Shown here: positions 1-8,694 of the stretch, piece by piece
Layout: each line of letters opens with the position of its first letter
Numbering within the stretch: position 1 is the stretch's first letter
Assembly: GCA_023091735.1 (NCBI GenBank)
Contig: JALKBU010001437.1
Location: 1 to 11,074, forward strand
Length of the DNA: 11,074 nt
Reading direction: 5' to 3'
Origin: Trichomonas tenax
Taxonomy: Eukaryota; Parabasalia; Trichomonadida; Trichomonadidae
Notes under the pieces: generated by a model
The model's database searches: none
What the model saw: only the letters and a program-made list of their open reading frames with translations
Told to the model about the DNA's origin: nothing
Position numbers and translations under genes: made by a program

Positions 1-1807
1 CATTGACGAGCTGTGGATGGCTCTCAGTCATTATTTTTTAAAGATTTTTCCGAAAGCTTATAATTTTCAATGATAACAGTGAAAAAATTGTTAAAGTGTA
101 AAGATTTCTTCAGCGTTAGATTTGAAAATTGGTGTTTTTGTATAGTATTCAGCCTATAGCCAAAAAAATTCACTTTGAGAACTGAACATCATGTTTTATG
201 GCACTTTGATTGATGGGTAATCATTACTCTTCGTTAGAAATGTTTATGAAAATGATTTTAATAATTATGGACTTTATTTATGAAATTTTGTGAGATTTGA
301 TGCCATAATTATTTTTATTTTTCCATTATGCGTTCAATTGATGAACCATGCTATGCAGATCATGAAAATCCTAAAAAAATTAATTTCTGTTCATATGTTT
401 TTGATATCGAAATCAGGTTAGTTTTATGCATTGGAAATTAAATTTTAGTATAGACGAGCGATGTGCTACATGGAAATCGAAGTTATTTTACGTTTTGACC
501 TTTTTTTGAAAAGTTCGAAATCAAGTTATAATGGTGTCTAATTTTGATGAATTCTATGAGTAATAAAGATAGAAAATATGAATATCCTGTTTTTGTAAAG
601 ATTTATGGTTTTCAAAACGTAAATTCGAGGTGTATTGACTTCGAGTGTCCACAGACAACATTGCCAGTATGATCAATATGCTTTAGTGACGATAGAAATA
701 CTCACTATCTGGTTGGATATTACTATTGTCGCTTATGCTGATCCACAAATTACAATTTAGCAACAAATTACAAATTAAATCAACAAAAAGACAGCAGATG
801 GCATATACATATCATTTCAAGATATTTTTTAAAAAATGATGCTATATATTTATATTCAATTAATTCGAATACAATTATTATTTTCTGACAATCCTTGACA
901 AATAAAAACTATCTTAATTTTTTACACGCCAGAATAATAATTTACATAGCAAAGTGGCTGTTTAATATATGACGATGGTCTCTTTATTTTGCTGATTAGA
1001 GACATATATTATTAAATTTTACATAATCAAATCAATCCACACAGAACATCCATCTAGCCCCTACGAATTTATCTGCTTTTCAACTAGAATTCTCTCCAAA
1101 AAATTACTGTTAATCTACATATCGAATTTAATGATTTAAATCAACTGAAATTTTCACAACAATACAATTTTCTTCCTAAAGCTCCATTGTCTATCGCTTT
1201 AAAACCTATAATATAGGCCGAAATATGTATTATCAAGACCTTTGCGTCCATTACTTAAAGATATGCTTGCGTACGAAAGTAAATTGGAAATCCTTTGTAT
1301 TTTCCATATATTCCAATGCATTTTTTGAAAATTTTCATTTCTTCTTTATTTTATCTTTGTTAATTAATAAATACATTCATATTGCTGTCTTTTTCGTAAA
1401 ATTTTTGCTTTACAAAAAAAGTGCTAAGAATTTTGAATCCCAATAGGATTGTGAAGAGCTCTCAATTTTTGTGAACTCTCACAATCCTGTTTTTTATCAT
1501 TATAGGTTATTAAAATTGATAATGCATTTTCTACTTGGTCAGTGTTCTCAAATTTTTATGCGATTGAAGGGAAAATAATCAATTTCCTCACAACTAACAT
1601 CAATTTTTAAATTTAAGCGTTCACAAAGAGCACATATGCTAGCAATTATATAACGATTGTAATTTTAAAATTTTTTGTTTCCAATCCTATCCTGAGATTT
1701 CCCGCGGCCCTGTATATCAAACATGATTAGTCAAACACACAGCAGACAAACAATTCTTCGCAAAATCAATTATATGAACATTTACTCGAGCATGTATATT
1801 AACAAAC
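1..1807. other. AT-rich intergenic region without supported genes
   Basis: I see no convincing gene here. A 73-codon frame at 1225-1446 is rich in Phe, Leu, Ile and Lys as expected from random AT-rich DNA and has no recognisable motif. A 23-codon open frame enters from the left edge (2-73, ending TGA) and could be the tail of a gene lying outside the window, but it is too short to support. The only clear structure is the inverted repeat at 1445-1488. The region lies downstream of the minus-strand Myb gene, so its right part should hold that gene's 3' end. Confidence 0.6.
1445..1488. repeat. Inverted repeat / hairpin in intergenic DNA
   Basis: AGGATTGTGA (1445-1454) is the exact reverse complement of TCACAATCCT (1479-1488). 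With a one-base bulge the pairing continues by three more base pairs (GAG/CTC). The arms flank about 24 bases containing the palindrome AGAGCTCT. It lies about 320 bp beyond the Myb stop codon. Its function is unknown; it could be a structured RNA end or a remnant of a small transposon terminus, but no target-site duplication is evident. Confidence 0.5.
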
Positions 1808-2380
1808 TTACATAAGCTTAAGGTCAAAGTTCTCGCTCTCATCGAAGTCAAAAGTGTTGATGATAGTGTCGAGAATCTCTGTTTCCGTGAAAGGTTCTGA
1901 TTTAACAGGTTTTGCCACCTCTTGTAGTAAACGGCATCTGCGTGATGCATAAGGTTCCGTGTCTAGAGTGAGAACGTTGTCAATATTTGCGTTCCTCCTT
2001 TTAAGTTTGTTGTATTGTAATTTGATTGAAATGCTTGTTCTATTTTTCATGAGGCTAGAAATGTATGACCATTTATTGCCGACCTCAGAAACCCTTTGAA
2101 GTATCAATAAATTTTCCTCTGGCGTGAAATCCCCTTTATTCATTTTCGTGTCGAGATAATTGACCCATCTTTCTTTACATTGCCTCACTGACCTCGTTCC
2201 CATTTGCTGAGCTATGTATTTCCAATTAATGTCTTTCCTTTTCCCGAAAAATTTGACTAGTTTTTTCAATCTTTCATCTTCCTCGTGAGTAAAAAGGCTT
2301 TTGTTCTTTATTTTATCCCCGGACTTCTGGCTTGTCTTACTGTTGCGCTCTCCACCATACAGATCATCTTCGTGTGGCAT
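1808..2380 (-). CDS. Two-repeat Myb-like DNA-binding protein
   Basis: This 190-residue protein has the plan of a small R2R3 Myb transcription regulator, a family expanded in trichomonads. Repeat 1 spans about residues 28-77 and contains W53 and W72, with F30 in the first aromatic position; the recognition-helix stretch is SVRQCKERWVNYL (64-76). Repeat 2 spans about 82-128 with F85, W104 and Y123 as its three core aromatics, ending in a basic KLKRR cluster. The N-terminus is short, polar and charged. The C-terminal 60 residues include VKSE (159-162), which fits the psi-K-x-E sumoylation consensus, and an acidic end rich in Asp, Glu and Phe that could be an activation segment (inference). It likely acts in the nucleus on promoter DNA; the target site is unknown. 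The ATG at 2380 fits because an initiator-like element lies 15 nt upstream. No intron is needed. The gene stands alone. Confidence 0.9.
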   Translation of the reverse strand: MPHEDDLYGGERNSKTSQKSGDKIKNKSLFTHEEDERLKKLVKFFGKRKDINWKYIAQQMGTRSVRQCKERWVNYLDTKMNKGDFTPEENLLILQRVSEVGNKWSYISSLMKNRTSISIKLQYNKLKRRNANIDNVLTLDTEPYASRRCRLLQEVAKPVKSEPFTETEILDTIINTFDFDESENFDLKLM

Positions 2381-2392
2381 TTTAAACTGTTT

Positions 2393-2397
2393 TGTGA
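2393..2397 (-). promoter_or_regulatory. Initiator-like (Inr) element of the Myb gene
   Basis: On the minus strand the sequence reads TCACA, matching the core trichomonad initiator TCA(+1)YW. The predicted start would be the A at 2395, leaving a 5' leader of 15 nt before the ATG at 2380. Very short leaders are typical of trichomonad mRNAs. The motif is only five bases, so its position is the main support. Confidence 0.5.
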
Positions 2398-2400
2398 TTA

Positions 2401-4151
2401 AAATTCAATTCAATTTAAATTTTTCAAATCAAACCTTCTGTCAAATATTACATCACACAAATATTGCATTTCGCATTATATGTTTATTATAATAAAAAAA
2501 TTTGTAGCTAAAACTCCTCAGAAATTCGAAACATTTTAAAAACGATGCATGTGAACACTGATGTTTATGTGTGTGTTCTAGAAATGCTTCAATTGAATGT
2601 ATTATTTTATTCTGCTCATTTTTAATTTTTTTGTAAAAGGAATTGCACAGATTGGAAATAGACTGATGATAGGGATACTTATATCTATTTATATCCAAAA
2701 AGCTGAATCATTAACTCAAGAAGAAAAAAATATAAAATATTTATTATTTTGCTGATGATTCATATTTAAATAATGATGCATCATCTAATGATATCAAATA
2801 ATTGAATCAAATTTGTTTATCTCTTAGAAAAGTGGAAAATTAGTTGTCGACATACTTTATATGCAAATAATCGATTAAATATGGAATGTATGATGTCAAT
2901 GGAATCCATCTTACTAATGTGCAAAGTCATATCGCTTAATATTTGCTATTTTGATATAAATTGAAAAAAATATGAAAATGATAGAAATTTCATTATTACA
3001 TGTGTTCAGCATATGGGTTTAGGTGTTCACTAACCAGTAAAAGCCTTCACTATTAAATATCAGGAATTGTTGCTATAAAAAGTGACTTCAAAAACGTGAC
3101 AATTCTCAAAATAATTCAACGTCCACTCTGAAATTTAAGAAATTTTCATCGTGCTTGGCCTCAGATAGATTAAAAATTGATAGCTGGCAGATTTTCAAAT
3201 TTTATAATCAATGAAATCATCCAATATAGTGATCGAACGACCTGGAAAAATTTGAAATTTAAACTTTTTTATGTGTGTTAAGCATTGTTTGAACCAATCT
3301 TATTATGTTCTCTAAAACAGGATTACAAAAACCAAACAGAAAATTCATTTTTCTACAAAAAAATCTTTTTCATGTTTGGTCGATTTAAGTTATTTTGAGA
3401 AATTAATGATATAGGTATAATAGAAAGTGCTAGTGTATAATTATTCATGGAATTAATTTCAATTATATTAATGATATCTTGAATTCGAGATATCAATTGT
3501 ATGTTTCATTTTTCTGAAGATAAAACTTTATCCATGATCATCATATTCAGTAATATGACCGATTGAACATTCGTTGACGCATCAAAAACAATTTATTAAA
3601 ACCACATTTTAGTTTTATTAAAATCTTTTTCAAGAGCTTCCTAAACATCACATTACATAATGCCTTTTCGAAATGCAGTCATCAAGCTTTTGAACTTAAC
3701 AAATAATCAAACATATATTTAAAATATATTTTTACTCAAATTACAGTGCCCATAATTAATCGCTGCTTATACTATAAAGTTTTCAGATTGTTCCTCACTT
3801 AGATTTCAAGTTTGATTAATTTTGATGATTTCAGATCTTTACTTGTTTAATTACAACCATCCATATACAATCCATTGAATCATAAGCATCTATTTCTAAT
3901 ATATGAGCACTTATATTTTTCAACAATTTTAGATTTGTGACATTACTTAAAATCAATGATACAAAAATCGAAAACTACTGAATACTAACTGTTCCTTGAA
4001 ATGTGGTGTGAATATTTCATATTTTTCAATTTTCAATAATATATATTTAATCAATACTATGAACACAAAAAGTGAAATTAATGAAATAAGCATTATATTG
4101 GAATGATTAATTAAAAATAAGTTATGAAATATTTGTAAAAAGTGACATAAA
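2401..4151. other. Long AT-rich intergenic region without supported genes
   Basis: Both strands contain only short frames of low-complexity composition. The minus-strand frames at 2453-2698 and 3953-4228 have no domain signature, and the latter overlaps the start of the F5/8 type C gene. The stretch should contain the promoter of the Myb gene on the left and that of the F5/8 gene on the right. I found no good TCAYW initiator within about 50 nt of the ATG at 4152. Confidence 0.6.
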
Positions 4152-4808
4152 ATGCTTGTTTTTTCTCTTTTGATGGAAAGCATGCTTTCCGACTCCAACA
4201 GTATTCTTAAAACGGAGCTTAAGTACAATACTATTCTATATTATACAAGTGGATCCTCTTCACAGTATATTAACGGTACTTTGCAAAAAACTAAGCCAGA
4301 GTATGCTTTCGACCAAATAGACAAAAGATATGATTGGTGCTCAAACTGTGGACGTACACAAACTGATTTTCCATGGATTATTTTCACCATCAAAAATAAA
4401 GTTATGAAAATGTCCGGATATTATCTAAAAGCCGGCTGTTGTGATGAGGGATGCTGCTGCGCAGAAGAAGGATATGCATGCTGTGAGTGTTGCCTCTTCA
4501 GTTGGTCCCTACAAGTCTCAAATGATAATTCCACATGGAAGACAATTCACAGGATCGAGAAAGACTACGAAATGAGGAGATGCCATGAGAAAACATATAA
4601 ATTCAGTGAATCTCACAATGCGAAGTATGTACGACTCATACAGGACGAAACATGTTATGGAGAGCCTCCATGCATCGCTCTCAACAAGATCGAGTTTATT
4701 GGAGCAACAATTGCAGATGGTGCTTCTCCTTTCGAATCAATCGATCTCGATTCAGAAGATGATGATGTCAGCATTATCGGACACATCTCAAAACAACACA
4801 TAAACTAA
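4152..4808 (+). CDS. Cys-rich F5/8 type C (discoidin-like) domain protein
   Basis: This 218-residue protein is mostly one discoidin-like domain (about residues 25-185), a beta-sandwich that in known families binds carbohydrate, lipid head groups or protein partners. Hallmarks are SWSLQVSNDNSTWKTI (117-132), KYVRLIQDE (158-166) and LNKIEFIG (177-184). An insertion at 96-114 holds nine Cys in 19 residues, in CC, CCC and CC-x-CC groups, with further Cys at 63, 66, 144, 168 and 174. I know this Cys-rich variant from trichomonad F5/8 type C proteins; a metal-binding or disulfide role is inference. The tail after residue 195 is acidic. There is no clear signal peptide or membrane segment. In-frame ATGs at 4173 and 4182 are alternative starts that would still keep the whole domain, and the first 11 residues are uncertain. 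The stop is TAA followed by A, so it may overlap the UAAA poly(A) signal. Confidence 0.85.
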   Translation: MLVFSLLMESMLSDSNSILKTELKYNTILYYTSGSSSQYINGTLQKTKPEYAFDQIDKRYDWCSNCGRTQTDFPWIIFTIKNKVMKMSGYYLKAGCCDEGCCCAEEGYACCECCLFSWSLQVSNDNSTWKTIHRIEKDYEMRRCHEKTYKFSESHNAKYVRLIQDETCYGEPPCIALNKIEFIGATIADGASPFESIDLDSEDDDVSIIGHISKQHIN

Positions 4809-4873
4809 ACATGTCAAATAACCTTATATTAACCTTATTGATATAAAAAATAAAATAAAACATAAAATATAAA

Positions 4874-5917
4874 ATGAACTCAGATATCTTTCATCTTTTG
4901 TATCTGCTTATTTCGTCATAGTGAAAAAGCACCTCCAGATCTATGGCAGCAATTCTATGATTCTGAATATGATGGTAATGATTATTTTGAATGCGTCAAT
5001 TATCCTATCAATCAACAAAACAACGAAATTTACGTATATTCGAGCTTATTTCATGATCTATCATCTGGGGCTATTACTATTAACACCAATGTCGTTAAAA
5101 TGCTCCATTCATCCTGTTCCTTTAATAAATGCACAAGAGCTAATTATGGGGGTGCAATATCATATGAATGTGATAGCTCGATTGTTCAGCATACTCTGTA
5201 GCCTATCTATATGGAATGCATTCATACACTTATTTACAAAATAATAACAATGATAAATCTAACTATGTGATTGCCAGTTCTATTTATTTCTGTTCTCATC
5301 AGAGTTGTTATGGAACTATTAATGCAAAATATGGAAATTGTGGAATATTTTCATCCAATGTTTCTCAAAATAATATAATTAGTCGCTCTGGATTTTATTT
5401 TTATAATGTCAAGGGAAATTCAATAATTAATTTTTCGACGTTTGAAGGGAATTATGCATCTAATTTCATGTATTTAGCACACTATATTAGTCCAGGTGGA
5501 AGCTATACAGATTATAAATATAATATTATCAACAATTCTCAAGGCAGTTTTCAATATAGCACAATAATGTCCAACGATGATGTTATTGAAGAAAGTTGCA
5601 CAGTTCTTGGTCCACATGGCAAAGGAAAACCATTTGCACAAAACAGTCCTGGAGGAGGCAATTTCACTATCATTAACTGCTATACTATAGAAGTATATTA
5701 TTCAGTTGGAGGAACGATAAGCACAAATAGCAACATTTTCACTCGTAAATTGAACCTTCTTCCTCATCTTTCCACGTTCATCTGTCATGCAGATTTACCA
5801 TTGAAATTCATTCCAATCACTAGAAGCAAGCAAAATGATACAAAAACTTTATTCATCTCTGATGCACTCACAACAATATTAAATCATCTTTCTTTTTTGC
5901 TATATTATTCTTGCTAA
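4874..5917 (+). pseudogene. Frameshifted beta-helix-type surface protein gene
   Basis: Coding sense continues through three blocks in two frames. Block 1 starts at ATG 4874 with a short hydrophobic, signal-peptide-like stretch (MNSDIFHLLYLLISS) and stops at TAG 4919-4921. Block 2, in another frame, runs from about 4878 to TAG 5199-5201 and includes IYVYSSLFHDLSSGAITIN and a later NYGGAISYECDSS. Block 3 returns to the first frame, opens at about 5177 and ends at TAA 5915-5917; it includes YNIINNSQGSFQYSTIMSN. The Asn/Ser/Gly/Cys pattern with GGAI-type turns resembles right-handed beta-helix surface proteins common in trichomonads (inference; no domain search was run). An undamaged gene would encode about 348 residues. 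The ATG lies only 65 bp after the F5/8 gene. Sequencing error is an alternative to real decay. The window shows no GT-AG intron that would join the blocks. Confidence 0.65.
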
Positions 5918-6968
5918 ACGCACCCTTTGATCATAAATTATCTTTTTATGAAATTAGATAAATGATGATAGCTTGATTCTCAAAATACCCAGCTTCACAA
6001 TACTTTAGCCACTCCCTGCCTTTTTGGGTGTTTACATGTCATATTGTCAGATTCATTTTTTAATGGATGATTCAATGCTGTTTACCCCAAACTCATATGT
6101 AAACTGCTAGCTGAGGCTTTTCCGCATGAATTAACGCATACCATGCAATACATGAGTACCAATAAACTTCAAAAAATCATCTCATAAATTACGTAATTTC
6201 TTCATATCTCAGAAATTCATACGATGATCATTAATTTTGACTTTAAGTTCTCCAAATAAATTGTATACACTATCCACTTCTGTAATAAAAATATTATCAT
6301 ACCGTTAACAATTTTAGGTCCAAAATTATTCAATCACGAAAAAACATAATTTCTCATATTTGATTGCAGAATCGCAAAATACAGGCGAATCCTAGCACCT
6401 CCATACACAGAATATCAATCAAATCCAACAAAACGTTGAAATTTTACTGATTATTTTCACAAAATAATGATGATTACGCTTATTCATGTAAATTTAATTC
6501 TCTCATTGTTATTAGTATCATACAAGGAATCATTTGCTTAATTATAACTACTAAAGCAATATATAAATAAATTACCTTATCAGATCTTAGTAAAAACTTT
6601 AATGTAATTCATTGGATGTATTTGAAATTAAATATTTTCATAATGTGGAACATTTTCACTATGTAATACTCTTTAATCTAACGTTTTTTAAAAATGAATG
6701 AAAAAAATTGAAAATGTCTATTTTAACGATTTGCTCAATCAGTATTCATTATGTAATAATTATAAAATCCAAGTCATTATTCAGATTTCATTTTCTCCTT
6801 CTTAAATGTTTGAAGAAAATAAATCTTTTGTTTTCATCAGAGAAATTTTTTCAGCACATTTGAGTCATTCTAACCAATAATATAAATAGTATCCACTAAC
6901 TATGGAGAAATGATATTCAATTAAAGACATGATAAATGAACTAATAATAAATTTCAAAATGTAATTTT
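5918..6968. other. AT-rich intergenic region without supported genes
   Basis: I see no open frame of useful length and no RNA gene in this stretch. It is simple AT-rich spacer between the decayed surface gene and the structured, more GC-rich DNA starting near 6969. The 11-mer AAAATACCCAG occurs near 5982 and again near 7049, which may be chance. Confidence 0.6.
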
Positions 6969-7017
6969 CCTGCCAGATGAGCAGGATATGGTATTTTTTG
7001 GCATCACAATACCATGT
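6969..7017. repeat. Two back-to-back hairpins
   Basis: CCTGC (6969-6973) pairs with GCAGG (6981-6985) across a 7-nt loop. Immediately after it, ATATGGTATT (6986-6995) pairs with AATACCATGT (7008-7017) across 12 nt, with one G-T wobble. They sit just before the base-composition change at about 7060, where they could mark an element end or an RNA 3' end. Function unknown. Confidence 0.4.
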
Positions 7018-7061
7018 ATATCTTATATATAATACATTTCATGGAATTTAAAATACCCAGA

Positions 7062-7300
7062 TGTTCGACAAGATGCAAGTCCCCTGCTTAATTGGTGAGG
7101 TTTACACAACGATAGCCATTTTGATGAATGCAGGAGGTTGCTACGGGGCAGACCTTAATCTTGAGGTCAGAGCTTCGGCAAAACTCTTGGTTTCAACCTG
7201 AGGAACAGTCCAGTGTCCTCTCTCACACACATATGGCGGCATGCCGGCGAGCAAGCTCGCCTCCGCCGCGGATCTAATCTAGGATTCATGACCCCAAATA
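7062..7300. other. GC-rich structured island, possible non-coding RNA or repeat
   Basis: This roughly 240-bp stretch is near half GC inside DNA that is much more AT-rich. It holds several complementary pairs: CCTGC 7083-7087 with GCAGG 7130-7134; AGGTTG 7135-7140 with CAACCT 7194-7199; GACCT 7151-7155 with AGGTC 7164-7168; and a strong hairpin at 7236-7269. The serial and nested pairings would suit a folded RNA. The minus strand also has a 33-codon open stretch (MPPYVCERGHWTVPQ...) ending at a TAG within AGGTCTGCCCCGTAG, too short to call a gene. It does not match tRNA, RNase P, SRP or spliceosomal RNA layouts as I know them. A dispersed multicopy repeat is equally possible. Confidence 0.4.
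7236..7269. repeat. GC-rich hairpin
   Basis: GCGGC (7236-7240) pairs with GCCGC (7265-7269), and GGCGAG (7246-7251) with CTCGCC (7256-7261), closing a 4-nt CAAG loop. An internal loop (ATGCC opposite TCC) separates the stems. It is the most stable local structure in the window and lies at the right side of the GC-rich island. Confidence 0.55.
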
Positions 7301-7335
7301 AGGCCGAGTCCGAAAAACATGTGGCGCTTCTTGTT

Positions 7336-7430
7336 CTGTACGTTTATTTTAAGATGTCGAACCAGGGCTTATTTTGAAAAATAGGGTCTGTACGTTAATG
7401 AAAAGTGTCGGACCTCGTTATTTTTATCGT
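7336..7430. repeat. Degenerate direct repeat, 52-bp period
   Basis: CTGTACGTT recurs at 7336 and 7388, exactly 52 bp apart. Each is followed by an AT-rich run, a TGTCG motif (ATGTCGAACC in one copy, GTGTCGGACC in the other) and then TTATTTT. The copies are diverged with small indels. The period equals that of the separate tandem repeat at 7933-8055. Confidence 0.4.
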
Positions 7431-7512
7431 TTTTGGTGGAAAATGGTCCATTTTTGATGAAAAAGTGTTGTCGTCAGAGGGGTGGACCGGGTCAAACTTC
7501 CCTTAAAAATTG

Positions 7513-7712
7513 TGACAACATAACATTTTGACAACATACACCCCTTTTTTGACGGTAAACTACGTTGTTTGTACATGAATATTACATGTTTTCGCTGGTT
7601 TGATTTTGATGTCGACCATTAATTTTACCGTGCATTTCATCATTTTTGAGTTGAAAATTGATGTTTTACAGGGTTTTATATAATACATGTTGTCAAACTG
7701 TCATGTTGTCAA
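7513..7712. promoter_or_regulatory. Paired inverted TGACAACAT motifs (iteron- or operator-like)
   Basis: TGACAACAT occurs twice on the plus strand with starts 16 bp apart (7513-7521, 7529-7537). About 150 bp away its reverse complement ATGTTGTCA also occurs twice 16 bp apart (7687-7695, 7703-7711). The two doublets form an imperfect inverted repeat about 26 bp per arm. Between them lies a further inverted pair, ACGGTAAA (7552-7559) and TTTACCGT (7624-7631). Such geometry suits a protein that binds as a dimer of dimers, for example at an origin, a transposase-binding terminus or a divergent promoter. Which of these applies is not visible. Confidence 0.45.
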
Positions 7713-7932
7713 CTATACCATATCTTTACTGACCTAGGACACCCAGGACACATAAAGAAAATGATGAAAAACACTGTTTTTTTTTCATGAAAAAATGACA
7801 AAAAACGCTGTTTTTGACGGAAAAATACACGAAAAACGCAAAAATGCAAAATTAACGACCTGGTTCACTGTCCCAGGACATCCCAAAGTGAGGGGAGGGA
7901 AAAGACGTAAAAATTGATGAAAAAAGGGGTGT

Positions 7933-8055
7933 GAAACATTAAAAACAAGTGTCGACATTCCCGCCAAATGAGGACACGTTCATGAAAACATTAAAAACAA
8001 GTGCAGACATTAAAAATAAATGAGGACACATTCATGAAAACATTAAAAATAAATT
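7933..8055. repeat. Tandem repeat, 52-bp period, about 2.4 copies
   Basis: The motif ACATTAAAAA(C/T)AA begins near 7936, 7988 and 8040, exactly 52 bp apart. The first two copies also share AAATGAGGACACRTTCATGAAA in their second half. The third copy is partial and fades after AAATAAATTT. The copies are close in sequence, so the duplication looks fairly recent. The array ends just before the stop codon of the small minus-strand ORF at 8073. Confidence 0.7.
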
Positions 8056-8072
8056 TAGATTTCATTTTGTAA

Positions 8073-8318
8073 TTAGTGAGTTCTTGTAATTATAAATGAA
8101 TGATAGCTCAATGATGAAATGACAGTAACGTGGAAGGATGTTATGAATGTCGTCAATTGTAAATCGAATTTGAAAATTAGACCCATTCGTAGGGGGTCGA
8201 AGAATTTCGAAGGTCTGTCGAAAAAATCACCGTTCAAATCTATGTAACCTCTGCGGGCATCATAAAATGAAGCATGAAATACAATACTTTTACGGTCCCA
8301 AACGTTTTCAAAGGTCAT
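8073..8318 (-). CDS. Small unrecognised ORF next to the fibre region
   Basis: This frame gives 81 residues from ATG 8318 to TAA. I do not recognise the family. Residues 1-45 look protein-like (FENVWDRKSIVFHASFYDAR, then a GYIDLNGDFF stretch and a DRPSKFF motif), whereas the last 35 residues are rich in Ser, Thr, Phe and Ile and could be out-of-frame readthrough. It lies on the same strand as the fibre ORFs and starts 37 nt after the second hairpin, which parallels the 26-nt spacing between the first hairpin and the tip-only ORF. The frame is open seven codons or more upstream of the ATG until a TAA inside the hairpin arm. It may be a fragment of a larger gene of the element, or chance. Confidence 0.35.
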   Translation of the reverse strand: MTFENVWDRKSIVFHASFYDARRGYIDLNGDFFDRPSKFFDPLRMGLIFKFDLQLTTFITSFHVTVISSLSYHSFIITRTH

Positions 8319-8354
8319 TCTTTCCGTTGCAATTGTAAGTTTGGAGTTAGTAAT

Positions 8355-8403
8355 AAGATGTTAGCATCCCTCGTGACTTCGCCACGAGTTCTGCTAACAT
8401 CTT
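8355..8403. repeat. Conserved-architecture hairpin, copy 2
   Basis: AAGATGTTAGCA (8355-8366) pairs perfectly with TGCTAACATCTT (8392-8403). An internal loop of three bases on each side (TCC opposite TTC) leads to an inner stem CTCGTG (8370-8375)/CACGAG (8383-8388) with a 7-nt loop. It is about 290 nt beyond the stop of the tip-only ORF and 37 nt before the next minus-strand ATG. Only its plus-strand flank has a short T run, so it is not a standard terminator for the minus-strand genes. Confidence 0.75.
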
Positions 8404-8480
8404 TTTATGTAATTACTGAACTCACAAATTATAAAAACAATATTTATGAATGATATATTTTTACGATAGAGTTAATTTTA

Positions 8481-8507
8481 CAAGTTAGGGTCCCCCCATA
8501 TAGAAAA
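8481..8507 (-). promoter_or_regulatory. Conserved G-tract block downstream of the tip-only ORF
   Basis: On the minus strand the core reads TATATGGGGGGACC followed by CTAACTTGT. The same core occurs at 9241-9266 with a single-base length difference, while neighbouring non-coding sequence has drifted more. A run of six Gs is striking in such AT-rich DNA. It lies about 190 nt after the stop and about 80 nt before the hairpin. A promoter core for the next gene or an RNA-processing signal are possible roles (inference). Confidence 0.4.
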
Positions 8508-8694
8508 TAAAATTTTGAAATTGCTTACAAAATTAACGTTAAAATTAATTTTGAAACTAATGACTTTATAAAATTTATTCAGTTTTTGAAAAAAATTTAT
8601 GACTAACTAACTAAGAAAAGAAAGCGAAAGGAATTTATGAAGTAAAAAATTTGAAAAATAATTTTAGTGGTTATGAGAGAAAATTTATTCGGAT

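Noticed and set aside
1225..1446. 73-codon plus-strand frame.
   Set aside because: Its composition is that of random AT-rich DNA, it has no motif, and its stop lies in the arm of the hairpin at 1445-1488.
2453..2698. 81-codon minus-strand frame upstream of the Myb gene.
   Set aside because: No recognisable domain, low-complexity composition and no initiator-like element at its start.
2730..2960. A YFADDS peptide in a plus-strand frame recalls the YxDD motif of reverse transcriptases.
   Set aside because: The frame is broken within about 20 codons, no other reverse transcriptase motifs surround it, and the DNA is low-complexity AT-rich sequence.
4921..5244. 107-codon plus-strand frame that begins with GTG.
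   Set aside because: The GGAISYECDSS-type coding signal of this stretch lies in a different frame, so this frame is a shadow within the broken surface gene.
7075..7120. TGAGGTTTA and nearby bases resemble part of the U4 snRNA 5' stem-loop.
   Set aside because: The match is about nine bases. The flanking U6-pairing region and the Sm site are not visible.
7198..7212. CTGAGGAACAGTCC resembles the RNase P RNA conserved region GAGGAAAGTCC.
   Set aside because: The partner conserved region near the 3' end is absent and the P4 helix cannot be formed.
8355..8410. Hairpin followed by TTTTT on the plus strand, like a bacterial rho-independent terminator.
   Set aside because: The genes run on the minus strand, where no T run follows. 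The sister hairpin at 9164-9211 has no T run on either side.
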